DNA of 64,000 nt from Brevibacillus composti (GTDB lineage: Bacteria; Bacillota; Bacilli; Brevibacillales; Brevibacillaceae). The translations under genes and the position numbers were made by a program. Location of the stretch: NCBI RefSeq assembly GCF_016406105.1, contig NZ_CP066308.1:2515501-2579500 (forward strand), given 5' to 3'. Below the pieces are notes generated by a model, which had not been told where the DNA came from, made no database searches, and was given only the letters and a program-made list of their open reading frames with translations. Shown here one piece after another: positions 9,261 through 18,483 of the stretch (its first letter is position 1; each line of letters starts with the position of its first letter).

Positions 9261-9346
9261 GAAAAAGCCTCCGTAAATATACAGGGAACAATGAATGAAC
9301 CCCATCCATTCGCGGAGGCCAATAAATCTCACGTCTGGAAAGAACA

Positions 9347-9374
9347 GGGTTCCCCTTAATCCAGGGAATCCCGT
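9347..9374 (-). terminator. Weak terminator-like hairpin after oppF
   Basis: On the minus strand GGGATTCCC, then a 9 nt loop, then GGGAACCC followed by TGTTCTTTCC lies just past the oppF stop. The stem has a bulge and the U run is interrupted, so read-through into the chemoreceptor gene is possible. Confidence 0.4.
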
Positions 9375-9382
9375 CTGAACAT

Positions 9383-10342
9383 CTAGTTGTATAAATGGCA
9401 GGCAGCGAAATGGCCAGGCTCCACTTCTTTCCAAACTGGTTCGGCAGCAGCGCACTCCGGCATCGCTTTCGGGCAGCGCGTCCGGAAATGGCAACCGCTC
9501 GGTGGATTCATCGGGCTTGGGACGTCCCCTTGTAAAACGATACGCTCACGCTTGCGCTCCACTTCCGGGTCCGGAATCGGAATCGCCGAGAGAAGAGCCT
9601 GTGTATAGGGATGAAGCGGTTTTTCGTACAGCTTGTCACTGTCTGCGAGTTCTACCATTTTTCCGAGATACATCACGGCGACACGGTCCGAGATGTATTT
9701 CACCATGGACAGGTCATGGGCGATGAACATGTAAGTCAGACCCATTTTCTCCTGGAGCTGCTCCAGCAGGTTTACGACCTGCGCCTGTACGGATACGTCC
9801 AGAGCGGAAATCGGCTCGTCACACACGATGAATTTCGGTTCGACGGCCAATGCGCGGGCAATCCCGATCCGCTGGCGCTGTCCGCCGGAAAACTCGTGCG
9901 GGAAGCGGTTCATATGCTCCGGATTCAGGCTGACAAGAGAGAGCAGCTCTTGGATCCGCTCTTTTCGCTTCTGACCTGTCGCGAGGCCGTGAATATCCAG
10001 CGCTTCGCCGATGATATCGCCGACGGTCATCCGCGGGTTCAGGGACGCATACGGGTCCTGGAAGATCATCTGCATGTTGCGGCGCATGGCTTTCATTTCC
10101 TGATTGTTCAGCTTCATGATGCTTTTGCCTTCAAACAGGACGTCTCCCGCTGTCGGTTCGTAAAGACGGAGCAGGGTACGGCCGGCTGTGGATTTGCCAC
10201 AACCGGACTCACCTACGACACCCAGTGTTTCGCCGCGTTTGATTTCAAAGGAAATATCGTTGACAGCCTTCAAGGTATTGTCGCCAATCTTGAAGAACTT
10301 TTTCAGGTTGCGAACTTCTAACAAAGTATCACGATTATCCAC
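9383..10342 (-). CDS. oppF: Oligopeptide ABC transporter ATP-binding protein OppF
   Basis: A 319-residue ABC ATPase with Walker [10 protein letters not shown], signature [14 protein letters not shown], Walker [13 protein letters not shown] and the oligopeptide/dipeptide C-terminal extension with its CHFRTRCP cysteine motif (Fe-S type seen in OppD/F and DppD/F). It starts at GTG with GGAGG 7 nt upstream. Last gene of oppABCDF; with OppD it powers import through OppB/OppC. Confidence 0.95.
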   Translation of the reverse strand: MDNRDTLLEVRNLKKFFKIGDNTLKAVNDISFEIKRGETLGVVGESGCGKSTAGRTLLRLYEPTAGDVLFEGKSIMKLNNQEMKAMRRNMQMIFQDPYASLNPRMTVGDIIGEALDIHGLATGQKRKERIQELLSLVSLNPEHMNRFPHEFSGGQRQRIGIARALAVEPKFIVCDEPISALDVSVQAQVVNLLEQLQEKMGLTYMFIAHDLSMVKYISDRVAVMYLGKMVELADSDKLYEKPLHPYTQALLSAIPIPDPEVERKRERIVLQGDVPSPMNPPSGCHFRTRCPKAMPECAAAEPVWKEVEPGHFAACHLYN

Positions 10343-10357
10343 TAGTTTCCCTCCTCC

Positions 10358-11356
10358 TTACGATCTTGCCCGATTCTGAGCCAGGGGATGTTGCAGCCAG
10401 CAAGCCGCACGTTGGGTAGAGCTGATCTCGCTCAATTCCGGATCGTACTCCTGGCATACACGCATCGCGGATTCACAGCGAGCCGTAAAGCCGCAGCCGG
10501 CCGGCGGACGCAGCAAGTCCGGAGGTGTGCCAAAGATCGGTGTAAGCGGTTCGTCACGGTTCAAGTCGAGACGAGGAACAGAACGCAGCAAGCCTTTGGT
10601 GTATGGATGCTGTGGATTGTAGAAGATGTCGTCAACCGTACCGGTCTCGATCACTTTCCCTGCGTACATGACGATGACGCGGTCGCACATCTCGGCGACG
10701 ACACCCAGGTCATGCGTAATCAGGATGATCGACGTGCCGGTTTTTTTCTGCAGTTCTTTCATCAGGTCCAGGATTTGCGCCTGAATTGTCACGTCCAAAG
10801 CCGTCGTCGGTTCGTCCGCGATCAAAAGCTGCGGATTGCAAGCCAGCGCGATCGCAATCATGGCCCGCTGGCGCATCCCGCCGGAGAACTCGTGCGGATA
10901 CTGATCCACGCGTTTTTCCGGCTGCGGAATGCCGACCATGGTCAACAGTTCGATGGCGCGATTGCGTGCCTGGGCACGGGTCATTTTTTGGTGCTTGACC
11001 AAACCTTCGATAATCTGGTTCCCGATCGTCAGGGTCGGGTTGAGAGAGGTCATCGGGTCCTGGAAGATCATGCCGATCTCTTTCCCCCGAATCGCTTCCA
11101 TTTCCTTATTGCTTTTATTGACAAGATTCTCGCCGTTAAAGAGAATCTCCCCTTGTTTGATTTCGCCCGGAGGCATCGGGATCAGCTTCATCAGCGACTG
11201 CGCGGTCACAGATTTGCCGCACCCGGACTCTCCCACAATCGCGACGGCCTCTCCCCGTTTTACGTAAAAGTTGACGCCTCGCACGGCTTTGACTTCTCCC
11301 GCGTACGTGTGGAAGGAGACGTGCAGGTCATTGACTTCGAGAATGCGTTCATCCAT
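10358..11356 (-). CDS. oppD: Oligopeptide ABC transporter ATP-binding protein OppD
   Basis: A 332-residue ABC ATPase. Walker A is GESGCGKSV, the signature [14 protein letters not shown], Walker [13 protein letters not shown], and the C-terminal extension contains CGFTARC. It starts at an ATG behind GGAGGG. The 15 bp gaps to oppF and oppC show a single operon. Partner ATPase of OppF. Confidence 0.95.
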   Translation of the reverse strand: MDERILEVNDLHVSFHTYAGEVKAVRGVNFYVKRGEAVAIVGESGCGKSVTAQSLMKLIPMPPGEIKQGEILFNGENLVNKSNKEMEAIRGKEIGMIFQDPMTSLNPTLTIGNQIIEGLVKHQKMTRAQARNRAIELLTMVGIPQPEKRVDQYPHEFSGGMRQRAMIAIALACNPQLLIADEPTTALDVTIQAQILDLMKELQKKTGTSIILITHDLGVVAEMCDRVIVMYAGKVIETGTVDDIFYNPQHPYTKGLLRSVPRLDLNRDEPLTPIFGTPPDLLRPPAGCGFTARCESAMRVCQEYDPELSEISSTQRAACWLQHPLAQNRARS

Positions 11357-11370
11357 GTCTGTGATCCCTC

Positions 11371-12285
11371 CTATTTCCGCAGGCGCGGGTCTACGGCGTC
11401 ACGCAGACCGTCACCGAGCAAGTTAAATGCCAACATCGTAATCGAGATGAACAGAGCCGGGAACATCAATCGCCACGGATAATACTTCATGGCCGACAAG
11501 CCTTCGTTGGACATCGTCCCCCACGATGCTACCGGAGCGGATACCCCAAGACCGATAAAGGAGAGGAAGGACTCGGCAAAAATCGCAGTCGGAACGGTCA
11601 AGCTCAATGTAACGATAATCGGACCCAGCGAGTTCGGAATCAGGTGCTTGAAGATCAGGCGGTTGTTGTCGGCGCCGAGCGAGCGAGCCGCCAGGACGAA
11701 TTCCTGCGCTTTCAGCTGAAGAATCTGTCCCCGGACAATCCGCGCCATCCCGATCCAGCCGGTAATCGTCAGCGCGATAATGATCGTCCCGACACCGGGC
11801 TCTAAGACAACCATGAGCAAAATTACCACGAGCAAGTACGGAATCGCGTACAAAATGTCAGCGATACGCATCATGATCTCATCGATTCTGCCACCGTAGA
11901 ATCCTGCCAGACCGCCCCAAATCACGCCAATGATCAGGTCGATAAAGGCTGCGGCAAATCCGACTTCCAAAGAAATGCGGGCACCGTACCATACGCGGAC
12001 GAATACGTCGCGCCCCAAATCATCGGTCCCAAACCAATGTTCGGCGGACGGTTTCTTGTTCTTCCCAGCCAGGTCCGTCGTATAATAGTCATTGGAACTG
12101 AAGATCGGAATAAAAATCGCACAAGCGACCAAGATCAAAATAAACACCAGGGAAGCCATCGCTACTTTATTCATCTTCAAGCGGCGCCATACATCTGCCC
12201 AGAAGGAGAGGCTTGGACGCTTGATGCTTTCGGCTTGTTTGAGGTCTACCGCAATGGGCTCAAAATGCTCTTTCGTCAGTTGCAT
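11371..12285 (-). CDS. oppC: Oligopeptide ABC transporter permease OppC
   Basis: A 304-residue permease. A cytoplasmic N-terminal segment precedes TM1 (MASLVFILILVACAIFIP). The EAA loop (AARSLGADNNRLIFKHLIPN) and the family C-terminus GDGLRDAVDPRLRK are present. The ATG at 12285 lies behind AAGGAG and is 6 bp from the end of oppB. Works with OppB to form the membrane channel. Confidence 0.95.
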   Translation of the reverse strand: MQLTKEHFEPIAVDLKQAESIKRPSLSFWADVWRRLKMNKVAMASLVFILILVACAIFIPIFSSNDYYTTDLAGKNKKPSAEHWFGTDDLGRDVFVRVWYGARISLEVGFAAAFIDLIIGVIWGGLAGFYGGRIDEIMMRIADILYAIPYLLVVILLMVVLEPGVGTIIIALTITGWIGMARIVRGQILQLKAQEFVLAARSLGADNNRLIFKHLIPNSLGPIIVTLSLTVPTAIFAESFLSFIGLGVSAPVASWGTMSNEGLSAMKYYPWRLMFPALFISITMLAFNLLGDGLRDAVDPRLRK

Positions 12286-12291
12286 CTCACA

Positions 12292-13224
12292 TTACTCCTT
12301 TCCTGTATCACTTAACTTGATCCGCGGGTCAACCAGTGTATAGGCGATGTCTACAAGCAGAACGCTCACGACCAGGATAATCGAGTAGAATACCGTGGTT
12401 CCCATGATAACGGTGTAGTCGCGGTTCGTAATGGAGATGACGAATTCGCGTCCAAGACCAGGGATACCGAAGATTCTTTCGATTACGAAAGCCCCCGTCA
12501 GAATGTTCGCCAGAAGCGGCCCCAGATAAGTAATGACAGGCAGAAGCGCGTTGCGGATGGCGTGTTTCACAGTAATCGTAAATGTATTTAATCCCTTGGC
12601 TTTCGCCGTCTTGATGTAATCCTGCCCCATGACCTCCAGCATATTGGAGCGCGTCAGCCGGGCAATGAAGGCGATAGGCATTGCGGCTAGTGCTAAGGAA
12701 GGCAATACGGTATATTCAAAACCTTCCCACTTTGCAATGGGAAAGAGCCCCCATTTGATCGCAAAGAAATATTGATAAAATGATGCCAAAATAAATCCGG
12801 GGACAGACAGGCCAAGAACCGCAATCAACATGGCCAAGTAGTCCTGCCATTTATTATGCCTCAATGCGGCAATGACCCCCAGAATAATTCCGCCGAAGAC
12901 CGCCAGCAGCAGGGCTTGCAATCCCAAGTGGGCAGATACAGGGAAACCGCGATTGATCATGTCGTTAACAGTTGAAGATTTTTCCGCGAACGAAGGTCCC
13001 AAATCCCATTTGATCACGCCGATCAAATAGTCGAGGTACTGTTCATGCAGCGGCAGATTCAATTTGTATTTGGCTTCCAGTGCAGCTCGGATTTCATCTG
13101 GAACGTTCTTTTCCGAAGTAAAAGGACCGCCCGGCACCGCTTTCATAATGAAGAAGGTGGCCGTTACGATCAAGAAAAGCGAGAGAATCATAAAAATGAT
13201 ACGCTTACCTAGATAACGGATCAA
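12292..13224 (-). CDS. oppB: Oligopeptide ABC transporter permease OppB
   Basis: A 310-residue permease with TM1 (RIIFMILSLFLIVTATFFIM), the OppB motif VPGGPF and the EAA loop (KTAKAKGLNTFTITVKHAIRN). No ATG is near the conserved N-terminus. The best start is TTG at 13224, 8 nt after GGGGGG, giving the family length of about 311; a neighbouring TTG at 13227 is too close to that site. A 255 bp gap with a large hairpin separates it from oppA. Confidence 0.92.
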   Translation of the reverse strand: MIRYLGKRIIFMILSLFLIVTATFFIMKAVPGGPFTSEKNVPDEIRAALEAKYKLNLPLHEQYLDYLIGVIKWDLGPSFAEKSSTVNDMINRGFPVSAHLGLQALLLAVFGGIILGVIAALRHNKWQDYLAMLIAVLGLSVPGFILASFYQYFFAIKWGLFPIAKWEGFEYTVLPSLALAAMPIAFIARLTRSNMLEVMGQDYIKTAKAKGLNTFTITVKHAIRNALLPVITYLGPLLANILTGAFVIERIFGIPGLGREFVISITNRDYTVIMGTTVFYSIILVVSVLLVDIAYTLVDPRIKLSDTGKE

Positions 13225-13404
13225 CAAACTTACCCCCCTGTGTTTTTTTGCTTCACGTCCCATTTTTACACTGCTTCTGCGGCTGGAACAGTGCAAAAAT
13301 CGACAGTGTAAATTCCCCAATATTCGAATCTCTTGCAGTTTCTTTTCTCTATCTGTGTTTGTGTTCGGCATGATATGATGCCGTATATCGGAACGGTCGG
13401 CATA

Positions 13405-13439
13405 AGATAAGGTATATGGTTCGTCCATATACCTTATCT
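13405..13439 (-). promoter_or_regulatory. Perfect 15 bp hairpin between oppA and oppB
   Basis: The arms 13439-13425 and 13419-13405 (AGATAAGGTATATGG and its exact complement) enclose a 5 nt loop, 40 nt after the oppA stop. No U tract follows, so it is more likely an mRNA 3'-end stabiliser or processing barrier than a terminator. Such elements commonly raise binding-protein levels above permease levels in ABC operons. Confidence 0.7.
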
Positions 13440-13479
13440 CTGCAAACCGATTTCCTTTACGCCTCTTTGGAACAGCAGA

Positions 13480-15129
13480 TTACTCTACCGAAGCCCACTT
13501 CCAGTCCACATCGCCCAAGCCGCCGATTACGACGCCTTTGACATTTTCCTTCTGTACCCAAGAGTTGGTGTAGAAGTAGATGGGAGCGACAGGCATTTCG
13601 TCCATGAGGATGGTTTCTGCTTCCAGCAGGATTTGCTTCCGTTTCGCCGGATCCGGCTCGGTGGCGGATTGGTTCAACAGTTCCTTGAACTTCGGATGCT
13701 CCCAACGCGTATCGTTGTTTCCGCCATCCTTGTCCTTGTACATTTCAAGGAAGTTGATCGGGTCGTTAAAGTCACCCAGCCAACCCAAACGTCCTATCTG
13801 GTAGTTCCCCTGGTGCATGTCTTCGAGGTAGACTTTCCATTCCTTGTTTTCCAGCTTTACTTCAACGCCAAGGTTTTTCTTCCACTGGTCCTGGATCGCA
13901 GCCGCGATCTTTTGGTGGGCCTCAGAAGTATTGTAGGACAGGGTGATCGGAGGCAGCTTGGTAATGCCCAGCTCCTTCATTCCCTCGTCAAGCAGTTTCT
14001 TTGCTGTCTCTACGTCATTGTCCTTGAAGAAGCCGTCAGGTTTCAGCGCCATGGATGGCGGTACGGCACCCATAGCAGGAAGTTGGCCAGTTTGCAGGAT
14101 ATTGTCAATCAGGGACTGTCTGTCGATAGAGTACGCGAACGCTTTGCGGATCTTCACGTTGTTAAACGGCGGCTTTTCGGTGTTGAACTTGTACCAGTAG
14201 GTACCCGCGATGGCTTGGGTCGTGATCTTCTTCTGCTCTTTCAGAGCCGGAATGGCGTCCGTAGGCAGAGAGCTTGTCGGCGATCCTGCCCAGTCAATCT
14301 CGCCGTTTTCAAACATGGACAGCTCGGTGTTCTCGTCTTCTACCATAGCAAACTCGATGCGATCCAATTTAACCGTATCTTTGTCCCAGTAATTTTCGTT
14401 TTTAACGAGCACGAGCTTGCTCTTATGTTCCCACGTTTCCATCTTGAACGGACCGTTACCCATGTGGGTGCTAGCTTCTGCCGCCCATTTCGGATTGGAC
14501 TCAACCAGCTTTTTGTTGACCGGGAAATAGGTCGGGAAGGCGGTCAGCTCCAGGAAGAAGGGCGTCGGGTTTTCCAGCTTTACTTCCAGTGTCTTGTCGT
14601 CGAGTGCCTTAACACCGACGTCATCGCGGCTGGCGGTGCCTTTGTTGAAGGCTTCCCCATTTTTTACATAGTACAGTTGGTACGCATAGTTGGAAGCTGT
14701 GTTTGGATCGAGTGCGCGCTTCCAGGCGTATTCAAAGTCGTGTGCCGTTACAGGCTCTCCATTTGCCCATTTGGTGTCCTTCAGTTTAAACGTATAGGTG
14801 AGCATATCTTCGGAAAGCTCATAGCTTTCAGCTACTGACATGACTGGCTGCTGGCTCGCATCTACGCGGGTGAGACCGTCGAAGGTAGCGCGGATAATCG
14901 CAGCCGATGTCGTATCCTCAGAGATTCCCGGGTCTGCAGTCGGTGGCTCGGAGTGAAGATTGAGCTTCAATACTTGCGGCTTTTTCTCCGCAGGCGCTGC
15001 AGGTTGTTGACCCGTGGTGCCTTCAGCAGGCTTCGGATCGGTGGTAGCCTGTTGGCCGCCTGCGCAACCAGCCAAGGCTGCACCTAAAACTGCTACAGAA
15101 CTGACAAGAGCAAACACGTTCTTTTTCAA
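13480..15129 (-). CDS. oppA: Oligopeptide-binding lipoprotein OppA
   Basis: A 549-residue solute-binding protein of family 5. A lipoprotein signal ends in the lipobox LGAALAGC, followed by a Gly/Thr/Pro linker and the binding domain with ANGEPVTAHDFEYAWKRALD. There is no good ATG: TTG at 15129, 8 nt after GGGGG and followed by KKN, gives the normal signal peptide. First gene of oppABCDF; captures peptides at the outer face of the membrane. Confidence 0.94.
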   Translation of the reverse strand: MKKNVFALVSSVAVLGAALAGCAGGQQATTDPKPAEGTTGQQPAAPAEKKPQVLKLNLHSEPPTADPGISEDTTSAAIIRATFDGLTRVDASQQPVMSVAESYELSEDMLTYTFKLKDTKWANGEPVTAHDFEYAWKRALDPNTASNYAYQLYYVKNGEAFNKGTASRDDVGVKALDDKTLEVKLENPTPFFLELTAFPTYFPVNKKLVESNPKWAAEASTHMGNGPFKMETWEHKSKLVLVKNENYWDKDTVKLDRIEFAMVEDENTELSMFENGEIDWAGSPTSSLPTDAIPALKEQKKITTQAIAGTYWYKFNTEKPPFNNVKIRKAFAYSIDRQSLIDNILQTGQLPAMGAVPPSMALKPDGFFKDNDVETAKKLLDEGMKELGITKLPPITLSYNTSEAHQKIAAAIQDQWKKNLGVEVKLENKEWKVYLEDMHQGNYQIGRLGWLGDFNDPINFLEMYKDKDGGNNDTRWEHPKFKELLNQSATEPDPAKRKQILLEAETILMDEMPVAPIYFYTNSWVQKENVKGVVIGGLGDVDWKWASVE

Positions 15130-15252
15130 CGCAATAACCCCCAATGTCATTGTCTTCTTTTCTGTCTCTCTTTTGTATGTTTTCTGAAAATTTAAAACGT
15201 GATGCAACGAAAAAACCGGGGCTCTTTTTCCTCGGATTACCAGCTCCTTTCA

Positions 15253-15720
15253 TCATATGGCCACATCTTCATCACGAACGAATGAGAAGGAGTCTTTGTA
15301 CTGCTTTAGCTCCAGCGACACATCGGCCGCCAGAATCCCTTCACATTGTGAGAGTCGTTCGTTGACGAAAGTGATCAATTCATCGTTATTATGGAAACAC
15401 GCCTGAATGATCAAGTCGTGCTTACCGCTAAATGCACCCACAAATCGGACCTCAGGAAACTTGCTCAATTCCTCGGCCACGCTGTTTTGCAGCCCGAGCT
15501 TGGTCGTCAATCCGATGATCGCCTGTACGTGAAGGCCCAATTTCTCCGGGTCGGGGTGAATGACAAATTGAAACACTCCATCTTGTAACAGGCGGGTAAT
15601 GCGCGATCGGATGGTCCCTTCGCTCAAGCCAAGTTGATGGGCAATTTCTGTGTAAGCCCTTCTTCCATCCTCTTGGAGGATTTGCAAGATCTGCATATCA
15701 ACATGGTCCAGCTTTTTCAT
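15253..15720 (-). CDS. Lrp/AsnC family transcriptional regulator
   Basis: A 155-residue protein with an N-terminal winged helix-turn-helix (LDHVDMQILQILQEDGR ... LGLSEGTIRSRI) and a C-terminal RAM ligand-binding domain (VGAFSGKHDLIIQA). Members sense amino acids and bind DNA as octamers. It lies 123 bp upstream of oppA on the same strand, so peptide uptake is a plausible target. Not assignable to a specific characterised Lrp paralogue from sequence alone. Confidence 0.92.
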   Translation of the reverse strand: MKKLDHVDMQILQILQEDGRRAYTEIAHQLGLSEGTIRSRITRLLQDGVFQFVIHPDPEKLGLHVQAIIGLTTKLGLQNSVAEELSKFPEVRFVGAFSGKHDLIIQACFHNNDELITFVNERLSQCEGILAADVSLELKQYKDSFSFVRDEDVAI

Positions 15721-15797
15721 AAATACGATTTTTAAAGAACCTCCATCAGTTTTTTACGATATTCGCAAAAATCTTAAACATATTGCCTGTCACAATA

Positions 15798-15826
15798 AAC
15801 ATAATCTGAATTGGTAGCGGTGTCAA
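15798..15826 (-). promoter_or_regulatory. Sigma-A promoter of the Lrp/AsnC gene
   Basis: A -35 TTGACA (15826-15821), a 17 bp spacer and a -10 TATGTT (15803-15798) lie about 75 bp upstream of the start codon. The -35 is perfect and the -10 matches 4 of 6. Confidence 0.5.
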
Positions 15827-16156
15827 CGAAATTTGACTTGTAGAATTATAAAATATTATAAAGTGAATCCGAACAATAAATTTAATTTTAACAATTACAT
15901 TAGGGTTCTATCCTACTATTGAACCGTAAATCAGTTGATTAATCAATAAAAATTTATCGAGAAAGTCAAATTTTGTCCGATTTTCTGCCCTTTCTGCCCC
16001 GTCTGGCCTGCGTTTTGCAAACCTTCCCTCGTTTTGATTTTGCAAATCCTGTCCGTCTTTTTCGTTCACAATATTCAGTAACCGACTATTCTAAATTTTA
16101 TACCCGGCTAACGCCGGACAGTACGCCCGACGTTGTCATTTTACAAAAAACCTATT
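15827..16156. other. AT-rich intergenic stretch without a recognisable gene
   Basis: The stretch between the pdp stop and the Lrp-gene promoter is AT-rich in its first 130 bp, then pyrimidine-rich on the plus strand. It holds a short CCGGC/GCCGG hairpin near 16107-16120 without a U tract. Short open frames here lack ribosome binding sites. I see no RNA gene or riboswitch. Confidence 0.4.
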
Positions 16157-17464
16157 CTACTCTACTATCGTTTTGTAAATTAATGGCTGGTCCATTGCAG
16201 CTTCGGCGCTGTATGTATACGCTCCTGCCAGCTCCCTTGCAGCCTGCTGCAGCAGATGATCGTCATTGGCGTAGATCGTAGCCAGAACCTCCCCGGCCCG
16301 CACCTTTTCCCCCCGCTTTTTCGCGAGAACGATGCCAACAGCCAAATCGATCGGCATCTCCTTGGTCAATCTGCCCGCTCCCAGCAGGACAGAGGCATGC
16401 CCCACCGTCTCTGCGTCAATGGCGGCAATATAGCCGTCCTGTGCTGCTTTGATCTCCAGCGACAAAGAAGCGGACGGCAGGCGAGACGGATCGTAGACGT
16501 CCTCCCTGCTGCCTCCCTGCGCTTCGACCATCTGCGCCAGTTTCTCCACCGCCTGCCCTGTCCGGATGATCTCCTCCAGACGCGCGCGGCCCTCCTCCAC
16601 ATCGGTGACCAGCTCGCCCAGTACGAGCATATGGGCTCCGATCGACAGCGCCAGCTCGGTCAGATCGCGAGGTCCCCTGCCTGCCAGGGTCTCGATCGCC
16701 TCTTGCACTTCCAGCGCATTGCCCACAGCGTACCCGAGCGGTTGGTCCATGTCGCTGATGACGGCAACCGTTTTCCTGCCTACCTGTTTGCCGATCTGGA
16801 CCATGGCGGTCGCGAGCGTCTCCGCCTGTTCCAAGGTCTTCATGAAAGCGCCGCTGCCAACTTTTACGTCCAGCAGGATCGCATCCGCGCCGGCTGCAAT
16901 TTTCTTGGACATGATCGAGCTGGCGATCAGCGGAACGGCTTCCACCGTAGCGGTTACGTCCCGGAGGGCGTACAGTTTTTTATCCGCCGGCGTCAGGTTG
17001 CCCGACTGGCCGATGACCGATACGCCGATCTCCTGTACTTGCCTTAGAAACTGCTCCCGGCTGCGTTCTACCTGAAAGCCGGAAAAAGACTCCAGCTTGT
17101 CAATCGTTCCTCCCGAATAGCCCAATCCTCTGCCGGACATTTTGGCCACAGGGATTCCGGCGGCAGCCACCAGCGGCGCCACTACCAGCGTGGTTTTGTC
17201 GCCCACTCCCCCCGTGCTGTGCTTATCTACCTTGATCCCCGGCAGGGAAGACAGGTCCAGCTGCTCCCCCGAGGCGGCCATCGCCAGCGTCAAATCCCCT
17301 GTCTCGCGCGGAGTCATGCCGCGCAGCAGAACCGCCATCGCCCAGGCCGACATCTGATAATCCGGGATGCTCCCGTCCGTATATCCCGTGACGAGAAATT
17401 GAATCTCTTCTGTGGTCAGGTCATGACCGTCTCTTTTTTTTGCGATGATATCCACCATGCGCAT
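16157..17464 (-). CDS. pdp: Pyrimidine-nucleoside phosphorylase
   Basis: A 435-residue enzyme that splits uridine, thymidine and deoxyuridine to base plus (deoxy)ribose-1-phosphate. The thymidine/pyrimidine phosphorylase signature SGRGLGYSGGTIDKLE is at about 110-125 and the phosphate-binding KVDKHSTGGVGDK is upstream of it. Length and C-terminal alpha/beta domain are normal. The ATG at 17464 follows GAGGTGA. Third gene of drm-pupG-pdp; its ribose-1-phosphate product is the substrate for Drm. Confidence 0.96.
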   Translation of the reverse strand: MRMVDIIAKKRDGHDLTTEEIQFLVTGYTDGSIPDYQMSAWAMAVLLRGMTPRETGDLTLAMAASGEQLDLSSLPGIKVDKHSTGGVGDKTTLVVAPLVAAAGIPVAKMSGRGLGYSGGTIDKLESFSGFQVERSREQFLRQVQEIGVSVIGQSGNLTPADKKLYALRDVTATVEAVPLIASSIMSKKIAAGADAILLDVKVGSGAFMKTLEQAETLATAMVQIGKQVGRKTVAVISDMDQPLGYAVGNALEVQEAIETLAGRGPRDLTELALSIGAHMLVLGELVTDVEEGRARLEEIIRTGQAVEKLAQMVEAQGGSREDVYDPSRLPSASLSLEIKAAQDGYIAAIDAETVGHASVLLGAGRLTKEMPIDLAVGIVLAKKRGEKVRAGEVLATIYANDDHLLQQAARELAGAYTYSAEAAMDQPLIYKTIVE

Positions 17465-17516
17465 GATCGTTCACCTCATCGGCTATCTTTATCTCGCGGA
17501 ACCGCATTTCATCGCG

Positions 17517-17532
17517 TGAGACTGAAGTCTCA
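17517..17532. repeat. Perfect inverted repeat between pupG and pdp
   Basis: TGAGACTGAAGTCTCA is a 7-2-7 perfect inverted repeat. A related copy (GTCTCACCGCG) follows at about 17549. The region is non-coding (162 bp). It could be an operator or a small mRNA hairpin; there is no U tract. Confidence 0.4.
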
Positions 17533-17626
17533 TCGTATCTGGCCGCACGTCTCACCGCGTCAAAACGCTTTCGTGTGGAAACAAGAAGGGCATGCGCATC
17601 AAACAACATACCCTTCCCAACCAGCT

Positions 17627-18436
17627 TTAGAGCTTTGCGACGATTCCGTTTACCAAAGCCAGGAACTGCGTCTTTACCTTTTCCGTCGTCTCCATGACTT
17701 CTTCATGCGACAACGGCTGCTCCAGAATCCCTGCGGCCATGTTGCTGATGCAGGAGATGCCGAGTACATTCATCCGCATATGTTTGGCTGCGATCACTTC
17801 CGGCACGGTAGACATCCCGACGGCATCTCCGCCCAGCATGCGGAGCATGCGGATTTCCGCAGGCGTCTCATAAGACGGACCCAGGAGGCCGACGTAGATC
17901 CCTTCGCGCAGACGAATGCCCTGCTCCGCCGCTACCTCTTTTGCCACCGCGCGCAGCGCCTTGGAATAGGCTTCCGACATGTCAGGGAAACGCGCTCCCA
18001 GCTCGTCGTCATTCGGCCCGATGAGCGGATTGCGGAATGTCATATTGAGATGATCGGCGATGAGCATCAGATCGCCAGGCTCATAGCTCTCATTGATGCC
18101 TCCAGCCGCATTGGTGACGATGATCGTCTCTACGCCCAGCTGCTTCATGACGCGGATCGGAAAGACAACCGCATCGAGGCCATGGCCTTCGTAGTAATGG
18201 AAGCGCCCCTGCATCGCGACGACTTGTTTGCCCTGCAGCCCTCCGATGACCAGCTGCCCTTTATGCCCAACGACGGTGGATACGGTGAAGCCCGGTATTT
18301 CGTGGTAAGGAATGATCACCGGATTTTCAATCTCGTCCGCGAGCACCCCCAGACCCGAGCCCAAGACCAGGCCGATCGTTGGTTTTTCCGTTAATTTTGG
18401 CTCAATATAACGTACTGCTTCTTGAAATGTAGACAT
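17627..18436 (-). CDS. pupG: Purine-nucleoside phosphorylase (trimeric type)
   Basis: A 269-residue enzyme for phosphorolysis of guanosine and inosine type nucleosides. It carries LVLGSGLGVLAD (phosphate loop), GRFHYYEGH, the purine-site TNAAGGIN and the GMSTVPEVI loop of the trimeric class (not the hexameric DeoD). The ATG at 18436 lies 9 nt after AGAGGAG. It sits 47 bp after drm in the same operon. Confidence 0.96.
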   Translation of the reverse strand: MSTFQEAVRYIEPKLTEKPTIGLVLGSGLGVLADEIENPVIIPYHEIPGFTVSTVVGHKGQLVIGGLQGKQVVAMQGRFHYYEGHGLDAVVFPIRVMKQLGVETIIVTNAAGGINESYEPGDLMLIADHLNMTFRNPLIGPNDDELGARFPDMSEAYSKALRAVAKEVAAEQGIRLREGIYVGLLGPSYETPAEIRMLRMLGGDAVGMSTVPEVIAAKHMRMNVLGISCISNMAAGILEQPLSHEEVMETTEKVKTQFLALVNGIVAKL

Positions 18437-18483
18437 GTTTTTTGCTCCTCTCAATATCGTACTCTTCTTTCCTTCCGTCTTTC

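Noticed and set aside
13633-14838. 401-codon plus-strand frame opposite oppA
   Set aside because: It is an antisense shadow of oppA with no start signal and no recognisable protein features.
15973-16281. 102-codon plus-strand frame in the gap upstream of pdp
   Set aside because: It runs into the pdp gene antisense, is low-complexity in its first half and has no ribosome binding site.
17421-17609. Small minus-strand frame overlapping the pdp start
   Set aside because: It has no Shine-Dalgarno sequence, its product is highly basic and it overlaps the pdp ribosome binding site.
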